Below, in pieces: positions 22,430 to 35,900 of a DNA stretch of 64,000 nt. Each line of letters begins with the position of its first letter. Position 1 is the stretch's first letter. The notes below the pieces were generated by a model, which was given only the letters and a program-made list of their open reading frames with translations, did not search any database and had not been told where the DNA came from. Both the position numbers and the translations under genes were made by a program. The DNA comes from Cenococcum geophilum 1.58 (taxonomy: Eukaryota; Ascomycota; Dothideomycetes; Gloniales; Gloniaceae), in the NCBI GenBank assembly GCA_001692895.1, contig KV748274.1, positions 1 through 64,000 on the forward strand, read 5' to 3'.

Positions 22430-25400
22430 CAAAAAATAATATAAAAGCCGTTCTATAATTAATTGCGGAGCTACTAATAAATTTATAGATACCTAATTTG
22501 TGCGTACTTATAACCTACCTACCTTACCCCTTACTAAAGCCCGCGCCCTATAACTTGCTAACGGTAATTATACCGCATAGAAGATTACCTATATAGCATA
22601 ACTCCACCTAGATATAAATAGGCACCAGGAAGAACTCTAGGCCTATATAACACCACTTACCAACTACCCTATTATTCTTAGAATGAACTGGCTTAAATAA
22701 TATAACCCCGCCATTAACTGGAAGAAGAGAGAAGTAACCTTTAACTCTAAATACTGCAGAGAGACTTGCCTAGGGCATAGCCTAGCCACCTCTATTTACT
22801 CCCTAGGATATTAACCCAAGGAACCCCTTATTACCCTACCTATAACCAACTACTACTACGTAAGTGCCCCAGCCTTCTACCGTATAGCACGTAAGAAAGG
22901 CTAAACCGTTGCTATAGCTTCCCAATTATAACTATATAAGCTTAATAAAGAATAAAACCACGTCCTTTATAGTAATAGGATAGATATAGTTAACCTTTTA
23001 GAAGATGACGCCCCTACGGAACTCTATGGACTTTTACCTTTAGACTTTAAGAAGTTTATAAAGCTTAAAAAAGGACTCACTAACGAAGAACTCCGTAAGC
23101 TCCTCCCTAAGAGGTACTATAACTTTACCGATATATGCTCACAAAAGAGCGTAAATATACTCCCCCTACATTAACCTAATAACTATGCCATTAATATTAA
23201 ATAAGGAAAAATGCTACCTTATAAGAGACCCTATCTAATATTAAAAGACGAGCTTCTAGTTATAAAAAAGTATATTAATAAGCACCTTGATAAAGGATTT
23301 ATTCGTCCCAGTATATTACTAGCAGCCGCCCCTATTCTTCTCGCTAAGAAGCCAGAAGGAGGTATCTAATTCTGCGTTAACTATAGAGGACTTAACGCTA
23401 TTATAATTAAAAACTAATACCCAGTACCGCTTATACGTAAGACCCTTAAGCGGCTTAGTTAAGCCAAAATCTATACTAAGCTTAATATTATCGCCGCCTT
23501 TAACTATTTTTAAATACGGGAAGATAACGAATAGAAAACCGCATTCGCATTACGCTTCGGCCAATTTAAATATACTATTATGCCCTTTAGCGTATATAAT
23601 GGCCCAGGTACCTTCCAAAGCTATATTAATAACGCCTTATAGGACTACCTTAATGACTTCTACTCTACGTACCTAGACGATATACTTATTTATAGTAATG
23701 ACCCCTCTAAGCATACCGAATACGTTTAAAAGGTCCTACAGCGCCTTAGGGACGCAGGACTTTATATTAATTTAAAGAAATGCGAATTCTTAGTTACAGA
23801 AGTAAAATACCTTAAACTAATTGTCACCACTAAGGGTGTCCGTATAGACCCCGAGAAGGTACGCATAATTACTAAATAGCAAGCCCCTAACTGTATTAAG
23901 GACGTATTATAGTGGGGTAAAATGACTCACGCCTAGTACCTTGGCATTTTCCTATATTTATAGAGCCTTCGGCTTCCCTCCTTCTTGGACTATTACGACC
24001 TACCGGGAATACATTCTTTCCTTTCTTCTTACTGACTGCTTTCCTACTGATTGATTATAACTGACGACCGATCGACCGACCGACCGACAGATAGACAGAC
24101 AGCACTGTGACTTTCCTATCTGAGAGTGGTTGTACCCTCCCACAGTATAAGCCTTCCTTAGTTTTGCCAACTTCTATCGGAAATTTATATACAACTTCTT
24201 AGGCGTAGTAGCACCACTTACAGCAATAATGCGAACGAAGGGCCTTTCTATAAAAGGAAGAAAAACGCACCTACGCTTTACCTAGACGCCTAAATGCGAG
24301 AAGGCGTTCTAAGACCTTAAAAATGCCTTTACTAAAGCACCTGTCCTAGCTCACTTTACACCAAAATAATAACTCTACCTTAAAACCGACTCCTTAGACC
24401 ACGTTAACGCAGGCGTCCTCTCCTAAATAGGTAATAACGGTCTTTTTTACCTAGTCACATTCTACTTGTCTAAGCTTATACTATAAAAGTATAACTACGA
24501 GATCTATAACAAAGAACTCCTTGCAATTATACAAGCGTTTAAAGAATTCTAACCAGAACTCTCCTTAGTAGAGCCCAACCAGCTAACTAAAGTCCTCATG
24601 GACCATCGCAATCTTAAGTACTTTATAACTATAAAGTAGCTAAACCGATGCTAAGCATATTAGAACAAGTTCCTCTCTAGTTTTAACTTTAAAATTATAT
24701 ATAGACCAGAAGTATAAGGTACTAAACCTAATAGCCTAACACGCCGCTCGTAAGACCTTCCTTAGTTTAAAGATAACCCCTATAATTAGTTCTAATAACA
24801 GACGATCCTAAAAGCACGAAATTTGGCCCTAAGTATACTACCTATAATAAAGCCAACTATACCCTAGCTTTATACCACAGAACTAGAGTTATCTCCCAAA
24901 ATTAACAAGCTTATCACTACGGCATATAACGCCTCTGTCAACCTATTACTGTATTAACTTATTACCGCAAAGACCGCCAGCGCCCGTATGCTACCTACTA
25001 ACCTCTAAAGCTTAGGCCAGATTAATATAGCAGCCTTAGAAGTAAAAGAGAACAGGCTCTATTATAGAGGCCACCTATTTATCCCTAACTTAGAAAATCT
25101 ATAACGGTAGCTAATCTAAATAGCCTATAACCTCCAATTAAGCGGCCACCCAGGTAAAAAAGGAACCTACAAGCTTTTTAGCCGATACTACTTCTAGCCA
25201 AAAATAATAAACTTAGTTAAACGCTTTATAGGCGCCTGCTACGGTTATAAGCGCGCTAAGGCCTTTAATATAAAGTACCAAGGACTACTACACCCTCTAC
25301 CAGTACCTATACAACAATAGGCAGATATTGCTATAGATTTCGTTGTTAACCTACTACCCTATAAACGACACGGCTGTACCTATAAGAACATCCTTATAAT

Positions 25401-26480
25401 AATATACCGACTTATAAAAGAGCGGCACTACATCCCAACCGAAGGCGTAGCCGTTAGCGATATTACTAACGCCTTTTTCCGCAAAGTCTACTAACTATAT
25501 AGGCTACCTAACTTAATTACGTCCAACTAAGGCATATAATTTAACTCTAATATATAGAGACAAATCTGCTAACGCCTTAGCATCTCCGTTAAGATGTCTA
25601 TATCCTTCTACTATAAAACTACTAGGCAACCGGAAAACGCTAATGCCAGTATAAAAGCGTACCTATGACAGGTAGTCGCCTATAGTTAAGATAACTGGGT
25701 AGATTACCTCCTACTAGGTAAATTCGCAGCGAATAACTACGTCTTAACCACTACAGGACTTACCCCGTTCTTCGCGAATAAGGGTTATCGCCCCCAATCT
25801 AGTATAGAGCCACTAGAACCTATTAATAAGAAACTACCATATAGAAAACGCCTTAAGATACTACTTGCCGACCAGTATACAGACCGTATAAAAAACCTAC
25901 TTAACTACTGCAAGGGAGAAATGGCCTGGGCTTAAGCAAAGTAGGCTTACTTCGCCGACCGTTATAGAACGCCACCACTGGAGATGCGTGTTGGCGACTA
26001 GGTATAGCTAAATACACGTAATATCTCTACGCAGAAGCCTATAAAGTCACTTAATTATAAAAACCTTAGCCCCTATCTAATTAAATAAGTTATTAATAGG
26101 GGAGCTGTATATAAGCTAGAACTCCTACCTACCCTAGCTACCCGCGGGATATAGCCCGTATTTTACCTATAGCTATTACACCTCTATTAGCCTAACCCCT
26201 TACTAGGGCAGATATAGCCTAAACCCCTACTAGTACTAATCCGAGATAAGAACGAAGACGAGAACCACAAGAAGTGGACCGTTAAACGAATTATTAACTC
26301 TAAATACTTTAGCAAAGGCAGAGGACGACGGCTCTACTACAGAGCTATATACACAGGATTCGATATAGATTAGCCAGAATAGTAACTATAGGAAGACTTT
26401 AAAAATGCAAAGGATCTAATTAGCAACTTTTATTACGCGAACCCATAGAAACTGGGCTTAAGCAGAGACTTTATACCTAA
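22430..26480 (+). pseudogene. Gypsy-B pol (protease to chromodomain), interrupted by a MITE
   Basis: Protease near 22456 reads LINCGATNKFID (family D-C/S-G-A, Asp to Asn). RT at about 23200-23900 reads FIRPSILLAAAPILLAKKPE, then FCVNYRGLNAI, with YLDDILIYS intact near 23675. At 23907-24145 a 239-bp insert splits the segment KDV / FANFYRKFIYNFLG. RNase H lies at about 24200-24800. Integrase at about 25080-25900 has ADIAIDFVVNLLPYK (first Asp kept), TSNQGIQF (second Asp now Asn) and RQPENANASIKAY (Glu kept). A chromodomain-like end at about 26270-26450 reads RRLYYRAIYTGFDID with a downstream DFKNAKDLISNFYY. Confidence 0.88.
23907..24145 (+). mobile_element. MITE-like insert in Gypsy-B pol, probable Tc1/mariner type
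   Basis: Removing it restores the frame between KDV and FANFYRKF, leaving one TA; TA copies are at 23905-23906 and 24146-24147. The ends show imperfect inverted repeats (TATAGTGGGGTA at the left, TATACTGTGGGAGGGTA read inward from the right). The interior contains a (GACC/GACA)n run at about 24062-24100. It has far fewer RIP changes than the host, so it is probably recent. No ORF. Confidence 0.72.
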
Positions 26481-26797
26481 TCCTCTATAGGAGCCCTTAT
26501 AGAGTTAAACCGTTATACATTACTACGTAAGGGCAAATTACCGTTAAATTGCCGTTAGATTGCGGTAAAGTACAATTATGTAACCGGAATATCGTTAAGA
26601 TGTCCAGGAACTTCAACCGGCGGTTAAAGTTATCTAATTAGTCAGATTCTTAGATACCAAGCCCTATTACATAATATTGTTTTAAGCCTTCAGCAATACC
26701 CCCCTTTTTCTTCTTTTCTATACCTTAAGTGTCTCTTCTATATATATATAGTAACCACAGCGTTGCTAGAGCTCCGCCTTTATAAGAGGGGGGGTAG

Positions 26798-26990
26798 TGT
26801 TACGGAACCCTACCGTAGGGGCCTCTATAGGAGAGCCCCGTGCTCTTATATATACCTTACGTACAGCTTATATCAGCTACGCGTAGGTATATCACCTCCT
26901 TACGCCCTTAACCCTTACGATCGATTGCGTAACGTCTTGTAGACTCCTTAAATACATACACTTTGTAGCTACTGCCCCCGTCCCATAACA
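26798..26990 (+). repeat. Gypsy-B 3' LTR
   Basis: 193 bp, starts TGTTACGGAACCC, and differs from the 5' LTR mainly by C/T and G/A changes. Followed by TCCTT. Confidence 0.93.
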
Positions 26991-27017
26991 TCCTTATATA
27001 ATTAAATTACTATAACT

Positions 27018-27298
27018 ATGCCTACAGAATCTAAAATTATTAAGATATGCGTGTAAGATATACTTCGTAAGTTATTATATATAGAAATACCTAATATTTA
27101 ATTAGTAGCCCGCCTATATAATACGCCGTTTAAATATATCTATAACCGTGTTAATAGTATTAAGAGTAAGATATAGAGGCCTAGTAGTAATAAGATGCTT
27201 AATTAATACTAGGAGGCTATACTCCTATTCTATATTAATTAAATAGACCGCCTTAGAGTTAGTATACTATTCCACTAAGTCTATAATTACGCGTAGCG
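27018..27298 (+). pseudogene. Pogo-type transposase, N-terminal HTH part
   Basis: An ATG at 27018 opens MPTESKIIKI and a helix-turn-helix region (EIPNI then ARLYNTPFK), followed by the start of a CENP-B/Tc5-type HTH (ALLFYINRIDRLGV-like around 27210-27270). The family binds the transposon ends. The frame is interrupted at 27298 by Gypsy-C and resumes at 53209. The 5' UTR lies partly at 20350-20385, before Gypsy-B. Confidence 0.85.
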
Positions 27299-27723
27299 TG
27301 TTATAGCACTAGTAGAACTTAGTAGAACTTTACACTAGCAAGTTACTACAGATTACCGCATATTGCGATTACGTGACGCAAAGATCTTATAAAATACTAA
27401 ACAGCGCTGCTCTTCTTCTCCTTTCTGTGACGGCGCTGGAGCGCGTCACCTAGTCAGGGGTTCGCGTAAGACTTGGCATGTGTATATAGACGTCGCCTCA
27501 CCACCTTCTCTTGCTCCTTAGCTTAATATCTTTGTAATACAGCATTCGTTCGCTTGATCTTACAAGCATTCGTTCAAGTCTCTGTTGAGACATTTGTTCG
27601 ATGGTTCGAGCCGTCACACTTTCCTTTCCCTAGCTTTAGATTCTCGTTTATAGACAATCCAATTATATAGGCTTACGCGTCCCTTTTGCCGTGCCTATAC
27701 CTTAATTAACTAAGTCGCTAATA
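27299..27723 (+). repeat. Gypsy-C 5' LTR (interrupted)
   Basis: Starts TGTTATAGCACTAG and ends GTCGCTAATA. About 227 bp without the solo LTR at 27426-27618 and its CTTTC duplication. It matches the split 3' LTR, which has no solo LTR at this position. Confidence 0.9.
27426..27618 (+). repeat. Solo LTR in Gypsy-C 5' LTR
   Basis: 193 bp, TGTGACGGCGC...GAGCCGTCACA, with target duplication CTTTC at 27421-27425 and 27619-27623. The sequence near its 3' end (CAGCATTCGTTC...ATTTGTTCG...) resembles the end of the Gypsy-A LTR, so it comes from a related family. It is visibly less RIPed than the LTR it sits in. Confidence 0.9.
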
Positions 27724-27930
27724 TTATCTAAAGCTTACTCTACTCTTTCTTCCTAAAAAGGAACTTAAATATATTTATAAGAATATAGAATAGGACCTAA
27801 GGACATTACTAGGACCATAAAAATAGGACCTAAAAGAAAAGAACAGAATCTTAAGAAAAGGACCTATAAGGTATATATAGACTAAAACCCCTAAAGAAAT
27901 TACCCGGAATTACCTAATACCCTTACCACC

Positions 27931-28800
27931 ATGCTATAAACTATAGTAGTAGGTAAAGCAGCTATAGGACCCTTAAATACTTTAGATAAAGAAATAATTA
28001 ACGTTTTAACCCTCTAGGCGGAGCTTACGGCTGCTAATACCAAAATTAAATAACTGCGAAAGCTGCTTAAAGCTAGCGATACCCCTATATCTAATAATAA
28101 GTTATTATTAGACAACTAAAGACTTACTATAGTCCTTTAGGCCCTATTCTAGCGCCTTANTANNCCTANTAAGGCCTATATAGTACNNAAGCNGTNNGTA
28201 AAGGTTNCGGATNCCCNNCTACTTANNAANNGAACTAACCCTATATTTAATAATTAGAAGCTTTAATTACGGGATAAGCTTAAAGTTAATATAGACTACT
28301 TCCCTAACGCCTAAGCTAGAATAGCCTATGTTTTCGGCCGTACTGGCGGAGATACCTAGACGTATTTATGCCCGTAATACACTAAAGACTTAATAAACCC
28401 CTTTATCGCTAAAGAAGAAATAATTAAACACTTATCTTCTATTTATAAAGACCCTTTTAAAGTATAAAACGCCCGCCTTAGCTATAAAAGCCTAAATATA
28501 AAAACTAGAAACCTTATAAACTAGGCCGTAAGTACTATAAATATAGCCCGTAGTGCCCCGGCACGATTAGTAACCCCTATAGTTAACCTAGCAGCTAGCC
28601 GCGCAGCTACCCCTACTATAGGCCTAGTATACACCCGGCCTATATATAGCGACCCCTATATATAGGCCCTTAGTGATTAAGAAGCTTACTTCTTATATGG
28701 TTAAATAGGCCACCCTATAAGGAATTGCCTAATAAAGGCAAAGATAAACGAGGTCCTATTAATTTAGGAGGATAGTACAGAGCCGGAAAAAGAGAAACCT
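27931..28800 (+). pseudogene. Gypsy-C gag
   Basis: ATG at 27931. The frame passes through a capsid region (VNIDYFPNAQARIAYVFG near 28290) to a knuckle at about 28687-28730 reading YFLYG.IGHPIRNC. The expected pattern is CxxCxxxxHxxxxC, so the first two Cys are now Tyr while His and the last Cys survive. The frame is unbroken in register over this distance. A cluster of ambiguous bases (N) lies at 28160-28231 inside it. Confidence 0.83.
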
Positions 28801-28899
28801 TAAAGGAAGACTCCTCTCTAGGGTTAAAAGGGATTAATATATTATATATTAATCTAGGTCGGCTAGTTAGTAGAAGAAGCTACACTATCCCTTATACTT

Positions 28900-31800
28900 T
28901 ATTTTGTAATAAATATTAAGTTTTAACCTCTGCTTTAGCTGACTTAGGAGTAAATGCCTTTACCTTAATTAATATAAAGTGCGCTGCAAAACTAGCTAAC
29001 TTTTTAAATATACCCTTTAAAGAACTGCCTAAACTAATTCCTATTTGTGGTTATAACGGATGGATAGGGCTACCTATTATAACTATCTTGCGGATCTACC
29101 TCTACGTTAATAGATAAAGGTAGTATAATATCCCCTTCCTTATTACGGACCTTAGAAGCTATAATATAATCTTAGGGAGAAAATAGCTAGCTTATTTAGG
29201 TTTATAGCTTAATATACGGAATAGGTAGCTTATCTAGCCTAAAACTATACCCCTAACGCCTTTCTTTATAAAAGAGATTAGTATTATAATAGAAAACCTT
29301 ATACGGCTGTAGATAGACACCGTTTACTAGGCCGATATAACGCGTAGGGACTAGGCTTTTAAGAAGGATATACAGCTTAATTTATAATGGATCCGTATAT
29401 TACGCCGCCCCTAAATTGCCTGTATTATACTACCCGCACTAAAGACTTAGGAAGTTAGTAGTAGCCTAGCTAAGTCCCTAATAGAGAACCTAGGCCCTAC
29501 GCAGCTATAAAGGAAGGCTAGGGATATTAGATAATATACTAAACTAATAAACTGAAAGGATAACTTATAAAAAATAGAATGTAAGCTAAGGAAGACTATA
29601 AACCCTATACTATAAAATACGGCCTAATAAATATCCGTAAAGAAACCTATAGACCTCCTACCAGTTAATATCTACTATATTAGCGCTATAGGATTCTACT
29701 AGAACCTAGTTTAGCCTAATACCGTTACCTTTATAACTAGCTTATATAAAATTAATTAAATAATTAAAGAGAAAGAAGCCCCAGTTTAAGAGAAAGGCGA
29801 GCTTATAGATAAGGAGCTAGTAAAACGGAAACTACCCCGTTAATACTAGAAATTTAAAAATACCTTCTCTAAAGCAGCGTTTAATATACTTCCGCCTTAC
29901 TAACTATATAACTATAAGATTAAAATTAAGCCGGATAAGGTGGTTACCCTTAGTTATAGCCCCCTCCGATAGTAATCTACTGCCAAATTATAGGCTATAA
30001 AGTAGTATCTTATTAATAACTTGGATAAGGGCTTTATTAAGCCTAGTTAAGCCCCTTTTAACTTACCTATTTTTTTTACTAAAAAGCTAAATAGAGGACT
30101 TTGTTTCTATATCGACTACACTACTATAAGCTTAATAATTTAACCCTTAAAGACCGCTACCCACTGCCTTTACTTAATAAGACTTTAGCCTAAATAAGTA
30201 AAGCTAAGATCTTTATAAAGCTTAATATCCGCTAGGCTTTTTACTAAATTAAGATAAACCCTAAATTAGAAAACCTTATTACGTTTTAGATCTGTTACAG
30301 AACGTATAAATATAAAGTACTACCTTTTAGACTAACTAACGGACTGGCTATATATTAACGATATATAAATAATATACTATTTAACTACCTTAATAACTTC
30401 TATACAGTATATCTAGATAATATTATAATCTACTCTAAAAATAAACTAGAATATAAAGAGTATATCTATAAAGTCCTATAACGGCTTTAGGAAGCTAGCC
30501 TTTAAGCTAATATTAAGAAGTTAAAATTTAGTATTAAGTATATAAAGTATTTAGGGTTTATTATTAGTATAAACGGGATTAAGGTAGACCTAAAAAAGAC
30601 GGCTATAATTAACTAATAGGTACCCCTAAGGACCGTAAAGGGGGTATAGTTATTCTTAGGGTTCTATAACTTCTACTAATACTTTATTAAGAACTATAGC
30701 AGAATTACTTAGCTACTAAGCCTACTTACCTATAAGGACCGGCCCTTTTACTTTAATACTATATATAGGTAGGCCTTTAATAAGCTTAAGAAATAACTAG
30801 TCTCTACTCCCTTACTCGCCCACTTTAACCTAAAACGGCCCTTAATACTAGAAACCGATACCTTAGATAATATTATAGCTAGCGTTTACTCCTAAAAGTA
30901 AATAGACGGAGAATAGCACCCTATTGCTTACTATTTAAAGACTATAGTAGATACTAAGCTAAACTACCTAATTTATAATAAAGAAATGCTAGCTATTATC
31001 TTTAGCTTTTAGCACTAGCGAGCCTAACTAGAAGGCACCCCTAAGTTTATTTAGGTAGTTTCTAATTATAAGGCTTTAGAATATTTTATAATAATAAAGG
31101 CCCTTATAGCCTAATAGGCGCGCTAGGCAGATACCCTATCTTAGTTTAACTTCCTAATTATATATAGGCTAGGCGCCACTAACCATATAGATGCTCTTAT
31201 AAGGCGTAAATAGGATATAAATAACTAAACAGCTATAAAGATCTTATTATGGACCTAAGCGCTACTATAACTAGAGCACCTTAACTTCTAAATATAGGTA
31301 GAACTAAATATAAACTCTTTAGATGCTGAGATATACCCTATTAACTCTATAGAACTGGACCTTATTAATAAACTACTATAGGTAAACTATACGGCCCCTT
31401 CTTTATAGGAGTACTGTATAAAGGTAAAGAACGTTTCTAGCCTATAGTCCCTTAAAAGTAGACTACTTAAGCACCGTAAACGGCTAGTAGTAGTAGAGGA
31501 ATAGAACTTATAGACTTAGCTTATTGCCAAAGCATATACCTAGGTCTCTATAGCCTACCCTAAAAAAAAATAAGACCTATAAAATTATTAGCGACCGCTA
31601 CTACTAGGCTAGAATAATTATAAATATTAACCGCTATATACGGAACTGTAATAACTGCTATAGGTCTATAATTCTACGAAATAAAACCCTAGGACTATTA
31701 AAACCCCTCCTAATACCTAACCGCCCCTAGTAATATATCTCTATAGACTTTTATAAGCTACCTCTAGACCGTAATAGATATAATATAGTTATAATTCTAG

Positions 31801-32189
31801 TTAACCGCTTTAGCAAGCGCCTATTCTTAATTCCCTATTATAAGAATATTAATACTAAAGAGGTAGCTTAACTATATATCTACTACGTCTACCAAATTTA
31901 CGGACTACTAGATATTATTATATCTAACTATAGGCTATAGTTTATATTAGCCTTTTAGAATAAGTTTACCTAAATCCTAGGCATTAAGCTAAAGCTTTTT
32001 ATAGTATATTACCCCTAAATAGACGGTTAAATAGAGATTATAAATTAATACTTAGACCAGAGACTCCGGCCTTTTATTAACTACTTTTAGAATAACTAGG
32101 CTAAACTATTACCCTTAATAAACTACGCCTAAGTAACCCTACCCTACAACTCTACCGGATTTGCCCCTATTTAACTAGAAATAGGTTAC
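28900..32189 (+). pseudogene. Gypsy-C pol, first part (protease, RT, RNase H, integrase)
   Basis: Protease near 28941 reads DLGVNAFTLIN (family D-S/T-G). RT at about 29840-30600 reads LDKGFIKPS, then a YIDY-like box. The catalytic YLDD reads YLDNIIIYSK. RNase H lies at about 30700-31060. Integrase at about 31560-32189 ends STGFAP.LEIGY, where Copia-2 interrupts; pol resumes at 38404. It lies in a different frame from gag, as in many Gypsy elements, although the N cluster in gag leaves an indel possible. Confidence 0.85.
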
Positions 32190-32459
32190 TGTATAATTAC
32201 AGCCTGTTATACCAACCACGTGCTTACGCGTTCGGTATACCAACTACGCGTTTACGCGTTCGGTGCACTAACCACCCACTTACGCGTCTGGTGCACCCCT
32301 AAAGCACTTACTAATTAGGGGGAGGTCGCATTAGTATATAGACCACGTAGTCTGCTTTAATATAAGAAACAGTCACTATTATCCAAAAGAGCATACGATA
32401 CTACACGTATTTCGTGCCCCTGGATCTAACTCACTTGTGCTATTAAGTTAGTATAAACA
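32190..32459 (+). repeat. Copia-2 5' LTR
   Basis: 270 bp with three 28-bp units around the TTACGCGT core. Starts TGTATAATTACAGCC and ends GTATAAACA. Confidence 0.93.
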
Positions 32460-32911
32460 CTAATTAGTGAGCGCGCACAGATTAGTAATCACTTGATACC
32501 TCCCCCTAAGTAATATATACGACAGCGACTACCCGTTTAGACTCCTAGTACGACCTACTAAAATGTCGGAAGTCGGGGATTACGGACTTATCTCTAACTC
32601 TATATACTTATTCAAGTCTTAGTACGGTTTACCGGAAGTTATAGATGTGAATATAGACCTATATGGAACCCCCTACCCTCCTCTAATACCCCCAACCTCT
32701 CTTAGACCCTTTACGGAGACCCCTTACCCTTCTGCAAACTACTACGGACCTGTTAATTGCCTCTACGGACCGTTACAAGACTTTACGGAAACCCCCTACC
32801 CTCCTACGAACCATTACGGACCCGTTAATCGATTTTACAGACCGTTATAAGACCTCCCCCACCCGTTACAAGCTGCTACCACCCACTACGCACCACACTA
32901 CACTATATAGT

Positions 32912-35900
32912 ATGGCAGACATTAGCAAACAAGTTAGTAAAGGTCAAAAGAAGTAGAGATAAGGAGTTAGCATTACGTCTACAAACAACATTAACAACTA
33001 TATTAGTTTTAAAATCCTTAAATACAAACACTTTAAGCTTACAAATAACGACCTATAGGAGCAATACTAGGAAGACTTTGCGGACTTTACGGAAGCTATT
33101 TTTAAGGCCTGTAACCCTATTACCATCTATAAACTACGAACCCTTTTACGTAACTAAGGTATATAGGTTAAAAGGAATAAACGAGTTACTATTATACAGT
33201 CTTTATATAATATAATATATAAGAAAGACTAAACAGAATAGACTAAAGAGGAAATTCTAGACTAGGTTAAAACCACTAAAGAACTCTTTGCTTCTTCTAA
33301 ACTTAATAAAATCGCCGGCCTTATACCTAACCCACTTAACCAAATTTATCCTACAGACCCAAGCGGCTTTAGAGCTGACCTCACTGGCTAAAATATACCC
33401 TACTCTTAAGTTATGGACCACGCTATAGATTATAATACCCCCGTAACCTAAAATACGGACCGTAATACCCCTATAAATTAAATTACAGACCAAACCCCTT
33501 CTATTATTTAAGTTACAGATCTGTAAACCACCTAAGTAAAGACCTATAGTAAGGAGCTAGCTAACTTAGCTAAGCTCTATGCTGACAAATCTAAGTACAG
33601 CGGTAAAAACGATAACTTTAACTTTAAACTCACTATCTTTACGGACCTCTATTGGAAGGCTAATATTTCTAAATAGGAATTCAGCCAAGCCTATTCTACT
33701 ATGCTGCGCGGCCTAGCACTTAACCACTACTACACTAACCTTAAGAGCAACCCTCTTGGTGTTCCCTTTAATAAGCTATATAAAGCTACCCGCAACTACT
33801 TTAAAGGACCGGAATATAAACGTAATATCCTTACCCAATGGAATGCGACTAAGCTATGGACCGTAATTGACAAAAATACTAAAAAATCGACTATAGAGTG
33901 CCTATAAATTCTTATTAAAGACCTCCGGCACCTATAGCACGGCCTTAACGCTAAGCTTTAAACAGATAACTTCCTATATAATAAACTTATTACGGCCTGC
34001 TAGGAAGTAAAGCCCTATAAGTACGCCTATTATAAGCCTATAGATACCTTAGCTGGCCTTATTAATAATCTACACTCCTCTATTATAATATACGAAGTCT
34101 TAAACCTAATAGGTAGCACTTAAGCCTTTATTACAGATATTTAATATTCGTAAATAGACTTAGACGTCTACTTTATAGACCGCCGCTACTGCTAGCAGCA
34201 CCTATACCGACTAAGTCCTACCCGTAACCCCTATAGCAACCCCTATATAAAAACATACCCCTATAAACAAACTAGCCAGAAGTGCTTTATATATAGTAAG
34301 GAAGGATGTTGGTCTATAAGGTATACCCAAAAAGAACGTAATAAGTCTAGGAAGAGACTTAATAGCTATATTAACTAGTTCATTTTAGAATACGAAGGAG
34401 AGGAAGTAGAAGAGCCCCCTAATAAGTCAATAGAAGCCCTTATAATTAATTTTAACTTAGACGCTTAGGAATAAGAGACCTTAGAGACATTCTTAACCAC
34501 TTTTAGACCTTTTACGGACAGCTAAGCCTTTAATATTATGACTGTATTAGCCGACCGTTCCTTCCTACACTTAGTTACGCCCGAAAACCATTCCGTAAGC
34601 ACCCCCGTTATAGACGTTATAGATTATAAGCAGGACCTATTTGCATATATTACTATAGAACGCTACATCCCTAAGGAATTCTACGGTGTTATAATTAACA
34701 CAGGTGCCTTTAAGAAGTCTACCGTAGGCTATAGACAATACCTTATATATAGGACCACTACAAATAACAATACGGATATTAATATTACGTAAACTGGGGC
34801 CGTAAACGTCTAATTCGGCATCGGCTTAACCGCATTAATTAGATTAATTAAAGTTAAGACTCTAATTGGCCTAGTTAACTTTCACATAGTAAAAGTGGAC
34901 ACCCCTTTCCTACTCTGTTTTATAGACATGGATAGGTTATAGGTATACTACAATAATGTTACAGATACCCTAATTAGCCCCGCAACTGCCCTAGGAAGTA
35001 AGTATATTACCCTACTAATTATACAACAATTTGGACACCCGTTTCTTATATAGGGAGAGACTCTACAAACCTATATTTAGGAATCTTTTAACTATAACCC
35101 GTGCTACCTTACTAGTATAGAAATCTACCGCCTATACCGCCGTTTCGGCCACCTATTAGCTGAAAAGCTGTATAGAGTCCTTAAATACTTTAGACACAAC
35201 AACGTTAATAGGAAGGTAATTAACCACCTAACTAAATACTGCTCCTACTACTAGAAATACGGACGTTCTCTAGGCCAATTTAAGTTCACCCTTTTTAAGG
35301 ATCTTAACTTTAACTACTTAGTGTACGTAGACATTATATATATTAACGGCAGCCTAGTACTACATATAATTAATAAGGTAACCCATTATTAAGCCGCCCG
35401 CTAGTTATAAAATATATCCACAAAGCACACCTGGGATATTTTACGGACCTACTGGATTAATATATACGTTAAACCCCTATAGTATATTACCCACGACGCC
35501 GGTAGGAACTTTATCAGCAAGGAATTCTAGCAGTATGCTACGGCCATAGCTATATTAATAAAAGCCGTTCCAGTTAAGGCGTATTAGTTTGTTAGGCTTA
35601 TTAAGCGAGCTTACTTAGCCTTATAGAGAGCTTACTAGATTATTATAGATAAATATAAAAACATCTAAAAGGAACTAGCTCTATAGATAGCCGTAAAAGC
35701 TATTAATAACACTACTAGCCCGGACGGACTAGTACCTACCCTCTTAGTCTATAGAGTCTACCTAAGGATAAGCAAACTGGATCCTTTTACCCCGTCTATT
35801 ATAAAACAAGCAGCCGCAATACGGAAGGTAATAGCCGAGATAGTTAAGCTATAGGCCAAATAAACTATTAATAACGCCTTATACCACCGTAACGGACCTA

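Larger units (their letters stand above)
20386..26990 (+). mobile_element. Gypsy-B chromovirus
   Basis: LTRs of 193 bp (20386-20578, 26798-26990) with target duplication TCCTT at 20381-20385 and 26991-26995. A purine run (GAGGGGGGGG) lies before the 3' LTR. Total 6,605 bp, including a 239-bp MITE-like insert. The plus-strand order gag, protease, RT, RNase H, integrase, chromodomain marks it as Ty3/Gypsy. It is inserted in the 5' UTR of the pogo element. Confidence 0.94.
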
